A stretch of 35,129 nt of DNA, from assembly GCA_903839085.1 (NCBI GenBank), contig CAIMBE010000146.1, positions 1-35,129 of the forward strand. The letters are read 5' to 3'. Positions 30,293 through 35,129 of the stretch are shown one piece after another. The notes under the pieces were generated by a model, which had not been told where the DNA came from, ran no database searches, and saw only the letters and a list, made by a program, of their open reading frames with translations. Numbering within the stretch: the first letter of the stretch is position 1; every line of letters starts with the position of its first letter. Position numbers and translations under genes: made by a program. The stretch is from an uncultured beta proteobacterium. Its GTDB lineage: Bacteria; Pseudomonadota; Gammaproteobacteria; Burkholderiales; Burkholderiaceae_C.

Positions 30293-31231
30293 TCAGGTTT
30301 TCGTTAACCAGTGGAGGTATTTGGCATTGCGGCCGTTGACGATGTCGAAGAACGCGCTCTGGATCTTCTCCGTGATCGGGCCGCGCGATCCGCTGCCGAG
30401 TTCGATGCGGTCGAGCTCGCGGATCGGCGTCACCTCGGCGGCGGTCCCGGTGAAGAAGGCCTCGTCGCTGATGTAGACCTCGTCGCGCGTGATGCGTTTC
30501 TGGATGACTTCAAGGCCCAGGTCCTTGCAGATATGAAACACCGTGTTGCGGGTGATGCCGTTCAGGGCGCCGGCCGACAGGTCGGGCGTGTAGACCACGC
30601 CGTTCTTGACGATGAACAGGTTCTCGCCCGCGCCCTCGGAGACAAAACCATTGGCATCGAGCAGCATCGCTTCGTCGTAGCCTTCGTCGGTGACCTCCAT
30701 GTTGGCCAGGATCGAGTTCGTGTAATTGCTGACCCCCTTGGCCTGCGTCATGGTGATGTTGACGTGGTGGCGCGTGTAGCTCGAGATCTTGACGCGGATG
30801 CCGCGCTTGAGTCCTTCTTCGCCGAGATAGGCACCCCAGGGCCAGGCCGCCACCATCAAATGGATGGTGTTGCCCTTGGGCGAGACGCCAAGCTTCTTGT
30901 CGCCGATCCAGACCAGCGGTCGCAGGTAGCAGGACTCGAGCTTGTTCTCGCGCACCACCGCCTTCTGCGCCTCGATCACCGCCTCCTTGCTGAAGGGCAT
31001 GGCCATGCGAAGGATCTTGGCGCTGTTGAAGAGCCGCTCGGTGTGCTCCTCGAGCCGGAAGATCGCCGTGCCCCCGACCGTGTTGTAGGCTCGCACACCC
31101 TCGAAGGCGCCGCAACCGTAGTGCAGGGTGTGGGTCAGCACGTGGATCTTGGCGTCGCGCCAGTCCACCATCTGGCCGTCCATCCAGATCTTGCCATCGC
31201 GGTCAGACATCGAGGGGGGTTGCGGGCTCAT
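30293..31231 (-). CDS. ilvE: Branched-chain amino acid aminotransferase
   Basis: PLP fold-type IV aminotransferase, 312 aa, making Ile, Val and Leu from the 2-oxo acids. The PLP lysine is K165 in MTQAKGVSNYTNS; FEGVRAY (43-49), SEGAGENLF (198-206) and FFTGTAAEVTP near 257-267 are family motifs. GGAAA before the ATG at 31231 supports the start. It lies in the same run as ilvA, the first enzyme of isoleucine synthesis, though separated by four genes. Confidence 0.97.
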   Translation of the reverse strand: MSPQPPSMSDRDGKIWMDGQMVDWRDAKIHVLTHTLHYGCGAFEGVRAYNTVGGTAIFRLEEHTERLFNSAKILRMAMPFSKEAVIEAQKAVVRENKLESCYLRPLVWIGDKKLGVSPKGNTIHLMVAAWPWGAYLGEEGLKRGIRVKISSYTRHHVNITMTQAKGVSNYTNSILANMEVTDEGYDEAMLLDANGFVSEGAGENLFIVKNGVVYTPDLSAGALNGITRNTVFHICKDLGLEVIQKRITRDEVYISDEAFFTGTAAEVTPIRELDRIELGSGSRGPITEKIQSAFFDIVNGRNAKYLHWLTKT

Positions 31232-31279
31232 GGGGTTTCCTTCCGAATTTGGGCTTGCATCGCATGCAAAGCGCCGATT

Positions 31280-31714
31280 TTACGAGGCTTGGCTGAAGTC
31301 CGGTCCGCTTGCCGGATCCGCGCCCTGAAGCGGGCGCAGCAGGTCCCATGTCGTGAGCCTGCCACGCAGGAACTCGCAACTGACCTGCGACTGCGCGCCA
31401 TCGGTCCAGCGATACAGCTCGGGCTGGTCGTCTTTCGGACTGCGCAGTTCGCCCAGTGCCCGCGTCATGGCCACGACGTGCAGCAGGGTCATGCCGGTCC
31501 TCAGTTTGGCGTTGAGCATGACGGCACTGTCGACGTAGCCGACCGGTCGCTTGGCGGCGCGCTGGAGCACCTGCATCATGCGCGTGAAATGCAGCAGCAG
31601 CCACATCACCAGCAAGCCGACCGCGACGGCCACGCCCGCCCAGCCATAGGCGCGATAGGCCGCAATGACCAGCAGCACACTGGCGAGCGGGACAATGACT
31701 CTCTGGAATTGCAT
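31280..31714 (-). CDS. Small conserved-looking membrane protein, unknown function
   Basis: 144 aa from the ATG at 31714 (a GTG six codons upstream is possible). Two hydrophobic segments fill residues about 5-45. The soluble part has HFTRMMQVLQRAAKRPVGYVDSAVMLNA and ELRSPKDDQPELYRWTDG (short parts quoted from a longer stretch), followed by a polar end. I do not recognise a characterised family. It is placed between radA and ilvE on the same strand with gaps of about 50 bp, so it is probably part of the same transcript. Confidence 0.75.
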   Translation of the reverse strand: MQFQRVIVPLASVLLVIAAYRAYGWAGVAVAVGLLVMWLLLHFTRMMQVLQRAAKRPVGYVDSAVMLNAKLRTGMTLLHVVAMTRALGELRSPKDDQPELYRWTDGAQSQVSCEFLRGRLTTWDLLRPLQGADPASGPDFSQAS

Positions 31715-31769
31715 GCCGCGATTTTGACGCACTCTGCAGGGCGAGGCGACTCAAGCCCCATGCAATTGT

Positions 31770-33137
31770 TCAGACCAGACCGCGCACCACCTCCATCGCC
31801 TGCTCGATCCGCTCCACGGCGTGAATCGTCAGGCCTTCGATCGGCTTCCTGGGCGCGTTGGCCTTGGGTACCAGCGCCACGCTGAAGCCCAGTTTGGCGG
31901 CTTCCTTCAGACGCTCCTGGCCGCGCGGCGCCGGCCTGACCTCACCGGCGAGTCCGATCTCGCCAAAAGCGAAGAAGCCCTTGGGCAGCGGTTTGCCACG
32001 CAGGCTCGAGGTGATGGCCAGCAGCACCGCCAGATCGGCCGCCGGTTCGCTGATGCGCACGCCGCCCACGGCATTCACGAAAACGTCCTGGTCCATGCAG
32101 GCCACGCCGGCGTGGCGATGCAGAACCGCCAGCAGCATCGCCAGCCGGTCCTTGTCCAGCCCGACCGACAGGCGCCGCGGCGATGGCCCGCCGCTGTCCA
32201 CCAGCGCCTGGATCTCGACCAGCATCGGTCGTGTGCCCTCGAGCGTGACCATGACGCAACTGCCCGGCACCGGCTCGTTGTGCTGGCTCAGGAAAATGGC
32301 GCTCGGGTTGGAGACGCCCTTGAGGCCCTTCTCGGTCATGGCAAAAACGCCGATCTCGTTGACCGCACCGAAGCGGTTCTTGATCGCGCGCACCAGCCGG
32401 AAACTGCTGTGCGTGTCGCCCTCGAAGTAGAGCACCGTGTCGACCATGTGCTCGAGCACGCGCGGGCCGGCCAGCGCGCCCTCCTTGGTGACGTGGCCGA
32501 CCAGCACCACACTGACGCCACTGGCCTTGGCGGCGCGTGTCAGGTGCGCCGCGCATTCGCGCACCTGCGCCACCGAGCCCGGTGCCGAGGTCAGCTGATC
32601 GGAGTAGACAGTCTGGATCGAGTCGATCACGGCGATGTCGGGCTGCGCCGCATCAAGCGTGGCGAGGATGCGCTCGAGCTGGATTTCCGCCAGCACCTTG
32701 ACCCTCGAATTATTCAAGCCCAGACGGCGCGCGCGCAGCGCCACCTGGGCGCCGCTTTCCTCGCCCGTCACGTACAGGCAGTTCTGGCCGCTGCGCTGCA
32801 GCGAATCGAGCGCCTGCAGCAGCAGCGTGGACTTGCCGATGCCCGGGTCGCCGCCGATCAGCACAACGCCGCCTTCGACCATGCCGCCACCGAGCACGCG
32901 GTCGAGCTCCTCGTGGCCGGTTGGCGTGCGCGCCATGTCAACCGCGTCAATGTCTCCCAGCGTCGCAAGCTCGGCGCTCTTGGCCAGCGAGGCGAACCGG
33001 TTGCGCGTCGGGGCCGCGCTCTCGGGGACCGACTCGATCAGCGTGTTCCAGGCATTGCAGCTCGGACACTTGCCCAGCCATTTGGGGCTGCTGCCACCGC
33101 AATCGGAGCATAGGTAGACTGTTTTCTCTTTGGCCAT
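31770..33137 (-). CDS. radA: DNA repair protein RadA
   Basis: 455 aa RecA-like helicase that promotes branch migration in recombinational repair. N-terminal zinc finger C10, C13, C24, C27 (CSDCGG, CPSC); Walker A GGDPGIGKST (95-104); RadA motif KNRFG (253-257); Lon-like C-terminal domain about 285-455. The ATG at 33137 begins the MAKEKTVYLC family start, nine codons after the first possible Met. Adjacent genes are on the same strand. Confidence 0.97.
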   Translation of the reverse strand: MAKEKTVYLCSDCGGSSPKWLGKCPSCNAWNTLIESVPESAAPTRNRFASLAKSAELATLGDIDAVDMARTPTGHEELDRVLGGGMVEGGVVLIGGDPGIGKSTLLLQALDSLQRSGQNCLYVTGEESGAQVALRARRLGLNNSRVKVLAEIQLERILATLDAAQPDIAVIDSIQTVYSDQLTSAPGSVAQVRECAAHLTRAAKASGVSVVLVGHVTKEGALAGPRVLEHMVDTVLYFEGDTHSSFRLVRAIKNRFGAVNEIGVFAMTEKGLKGVSNPSAIFLSQHNEPVPGSCVMVTLEGTRPMLVEIQALVDSGGPSPRRLSVGLDKDRLAMLLAVLHRHAGVACMDQDVFVNAVGGVRISEPAADLAVLLAITSSLRGKPLPKGFFAFGEIGLAGEVRPAPRGQERLKEAAKLGFSVALVPKANAPRKPIEGLTIHAVERIEQAMEVVRGLV

Positions 33138-33184
33138 GCCCTCGATAGTACTGGATAAAACCACAGAGCCCGGCAGACCCGGTT

Positions 33185-34087
33185 TCAGTCGTTGGTCAGG
33201 CCGCTTGCCACATGGCCCGATGGCACATGCCTGGACGCCGAGGTTACATGACCGGTCTGGTCGTCAAAAAAGAAATCCGGCTCGAACTCGCGCAGGAACT
33301 CGCCTTTGGGCAGGCCGCCCAGGAACATCGCTTCATCGACCTCGATGTTCCAGTCCATCAGCGTGCGAATGGCGCGCTCATGGGCCGGCGCGCTGCGCGC
33401 CGTGACCAGCGCGGTGCGGATGCGCAGCCCCGGCGTGCCTTCGGTCTGCAGACGCTGCAGCGCGGCCAGCAGCGGTTTGAACGGGCCCGCCAGCAGCGGC
33501 TGGCGCGCCTTGGCCGACTCGTGCCTTTGAAAGGCGTCCAGGCCCTCAGTCTGGTAGATGCGCTCGGCCTCGTCGCTGAACAGCACGGCATCGCCGTCGA
33601 ACGCTATGCGGACCTCGTGGGGATAGGCGCTGCCGGCGTGGGCGGATTGCGGATAGACCTGCGCCGCCGGCACGCCGGCCTCGAGCGCCGCGCGGACATC
33701 GCTCAGGTGCGTGCTCAGGAACAGGTTGGCGTGCAGCGGTTTGAGGTAACGCCAGGGCGGCTGGCCGCGCGTGAAGCTGCCGCGCTCGATCGCCAGGCCG
33801 TAATGGCGCGCCGATCGAAAAACGCGCATGCCCGAGACCGGGTCGTTGCGCGACAGGATGACGACCTCGACCGGCTGGTTGCCGCTTTCGGCGCGGTTGA
33901 AGGCCAGCAGCTTCTTCACCAGCGAAAACGCGACGCCCGGCTTGGCCGGCGTGTCCAGGCGCTGCAGCTGCAGCGCCATGTAGGCGCGGTCGTCGCTTTG
34001 CTCGAAGATCTGGTTCTCTTCCTCGAAGTCGAACAGGGCGCGGCTCGAGATCGCCACCACCAGTTTGCCTTCCAGCGAGGTGCTCAT
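33185..34087 (-). CDS. Cytosolic 5'-nucleotidase family protein
   Basis: 300 aa protein resembling the NT5C1/PF06189 5'-nucleotidase family, which removes phosphate from nucleoside monophosphates. Recognised segments are LVVAISSRALFDFEEEN, the VVILSRNDPVSG region near 75, FDGDAVLFSDEAE near 163-175 and the DDQT near the end. Its ATG overlaps the ilvA stop (ATGA), so the two are translationally coupled. Residues after about 275 are a variable tail. Substrate specificity is not evident. Confidence 0.85.
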   Translation of the reverse strand: MSTSLEGKLVVAISSRALFDFEEENQIFEQSDDRAYMALQLQRLDTPAKPGVAFSLVKKLLAFNRAESGNQPVEVVILSRNDPVSGMRVFRSARHYGLAIERGSFTRGQPPWRYLKPLHANLFLSTHLSDVRAALEAGVPAAQVYPQSAHAGSAYPHEVRIAFDGDAVLFSDEAERIYQTEGLDAFQRHESAKARQPLLAGPFKPLLAALQRLQTEGTPGLRIRTALVTARSAPAHERAIRTLMDWNIEVDEAMFLGGLPKGEFLREFEPDFFFDDQTGHVTSASRHVPSGHVASGLTND

Positions 34088-35129
34088 GATTGAAGGAACA
34101 TCCGGTACACCGGGTTGCCGGTCTCCTCCACAGACGGGTAGCCCAGCGTCTTCAGGAATTTGTCGAAGACCGGATTGTCGGCCGGCGGCACCTGCAGTCC
34201 GACCAGAATGCGGCCATAGTCGGCGCCCTGGTTGCGGTAGTGAAACAGCGTGATGTTCCAGCCCGGGCGCAGCAGGCTCAGGAACTTGAGCAGCGCGCCG
34301 GGCCGCTCCGGGAAAACAAAGCGCAGCAGGCGCTCGTCCTGCGCCAGTTTGGAGCGGCCGCCGACCATGTGACGGATGTGCTCCTTGGCCAGCTCATCGT
34401 GCGTCAGATCCAGCGCCTCGAAGCGGTGCTTGCTGAAGTTGGCGGCGATTTTGGCCGACTCTCCCCTGCCGTGGGTCGTCAGGCCGACAAAGACATGGGC
34501 CTGCGACGCGTCGCTGATGCGGTAGTTGAATTCGGTCACGTTGCGCGGGCCGCCGGGCAGGTTGCCGATCAGCTCGCAAAAACGCTTGAAGCTGCCGCGT
34601 TCCTCGGGGATCGTGACGGCAAACAGCGCTTCGCGTTCTTCGCCGACCTCGGCGCGTTCGGCGACAAAGCGCAGGCGGTCGAAATTCATGTTGGCGCCGC
34701 ACAAAATGGCGGCGTAGGTCTCGCCCCGGGTCTTGTGGCGGGCCACGTACTGCTTGATCGCCGCCACCGCCAGCGCGCCGGCCGGTTCGACGATGCTGCG
34801 GGTGTCGACGAACACGTCCTTGATGGCCGCGCAAACTGCATCGGTGTCGACGATGATGTAGTCGTCCACCAGCTTGCGCGCGGCCCTGAAAGTCTCCTCG
34901 CCCACCAGCTTCACGGCGGTGCCGTCCGAGAACAGGCCGACATCGCCCAGGGTGACGCGCTTTTTGGCCGCCACCGACTGCGCAAACGCGTCGGAGTCGT
35001 TCATCTGCACGCCGATCACCTTGATCTCCGGGCGCACCGCCTTGATGTAGTTGGCCACGCCCGAGATCAGGCCGCCGCCGCCGATCGCCACAAACACGGC
35101 GTCGAGCCGGTTCGAGCCCAGGCCCTGCA
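34084..35129 (-). CDS. ilvA: Threonine dehydratase, biosynthetic (partial, 5' end outside window)
   Basis: PLP-dependent enzyme that deaminates threonine to 2-oxobutanoate, the first step of isoleucine synthesis. The window shows about 348 C-terminal residues beginning QGLGSNRLDAVFVAIGGGG; the GGGGLISG loop binds the PLP phosphate. Two ACT-like regulatory domains follow (starting near REALFAVTIPEERGSFKRF and near ERLLRFVFPERPGALLKF), which is the feedback-controlled biosynthetic type. The PLP lysine and start lie beyond 35129. The GTG at 35097 is an internal Val codon, not the start. Confidence 0.97.
   Translation of the reverse strand, partial: QGLGSNRLDAVFVAIGGGGLISGVANYIKAVRPEIKVIGVQMNDSDAFAQSVAAKKRVTLGDVGLFSDGTAVKLVGEETFRAARKLVDDYIIVDTDAVCAAIKDVFVDTRSIVEPAGALAVAAIKQYVARHKTRGETYAAILCGANMNFDRLRFVAERAEVGEEREALFAVTIPEERGSFKRFCELIGNLPGGPRNVTEFNYRISDASQAHVFVGLTTHGRGESAKIAANFSKHRFEALDLTHDELAKEHIRHMVGGRSKLAQDERLLRFVFPERPGALLKFLSLLRPGWNITLFHYRNQGADYGRILVGLQVPPADNPVFDKFLKTLGYPSVEETGNPVYRMFLQS

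Noticed and set aside
30311..31885. 524-codon open frame on the plus strand
   Set aside because: It is antisense to ilvE, the small membrane protein and the end of radA. The real genes have catalytic motifs; this one has none.
35095..35097. GTG as the start of ilvA
   Set aside because: The frame continues in clear threonine dehydratase sequence (QGLGSNRLDA) to the edge, so this codon is an internal Val.

Overview
The window looks like chromosomal DNA of a high-GC betaproteobacterium, most likely Burkholderiales and close to Comamonadaceae. This rests on the character of the proteins (heptosyltransferase, SET, SWIB-tailed topoisomerase III and TctE-like kinase types), a GC-rich dispersed repeat of the kind seen in that family (two copies, 17214-17306 and 22190-22269), and housekeeping blocks such as sucCD, recA-recX and ilvA/radA/ilvE/waaF. 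No database search was run, so the genus is left open. No rRNA, tRNA, CRISPR array, prophage or complete insertion sequence was seen. About 33 protein genes were recognised; ilvA runs off the right edge.

Layout. 1-216: short tandem and inverted repeats. 237-3684 (+): murU (cell-wall recycling), an AAA/DUF4143 ATPase that seems inserted between murU and pepP, then pepP. 3751-10814 (-): terC, a PP2C phosphatase, a double-FHA protein, a GAF-containing GspE/PilB-type ATPase, then a major pilin with its own sigma-54-type promoter and a PglL/TfpW-like oligosaccharyltransferase behind a terminator. 10929-12994 (-): sucCD. 13260-14195 (+): argC (short type), convergent with recX-recA (-), which sits behind two LexA-type boxes. 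15878-18773 (+): a MarR regulator with a palindromic operator, then a TctDE-like two-component pair. 18777-20698 (-): SET-domain protein, birA and a SPOR protein, with tightly packed or overlapping ends. 20800-24455 (+): topB with an in-frame repeat insertion, a histone H1-like tail and a SWIB domain, then a YbhB/PEBP protein. 24456-24799: repeats of the same family as at 1-216. 24800-26644 (-): M48 metallopeptidase, TlpA-like thioredoxin, YchJ-like SEC-C protein. 26831-28854 (+): a second, CpxRA-like two-component pair, with a textbook CpxR box between it and the M48 gene. 28855-29021: hairpin-rich non-coding stretch ending in a strong terminator. 29022-35129 (-): ilvA, 5'-nucleotidase, radA, a small membrane protein, ilvE, a zf-CHCC protein and waaF.

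How the parts may work together. The most unusual block is 3751-10814: phosphatase, phosphothreonine-reader and secretion/pilus-type ATPase are transcribed together and lead straight into pilin and a likely pilin-glycosylating enzyme, which suggests Ser/Thr-phosphorylation control of a type IV pilus-like machine. The second striking spot is 20207-23913, where a SET methyltransferase gene diverges from a topoisomerase III gene carrying an H1-like Lys/Ala tail and a SWIB domain. The third is the CpxR box between the CpxR-like regulator and an envelope protease. Functions of named housekeeping genes are firm; the links between neighbours are inference from position and motifs.
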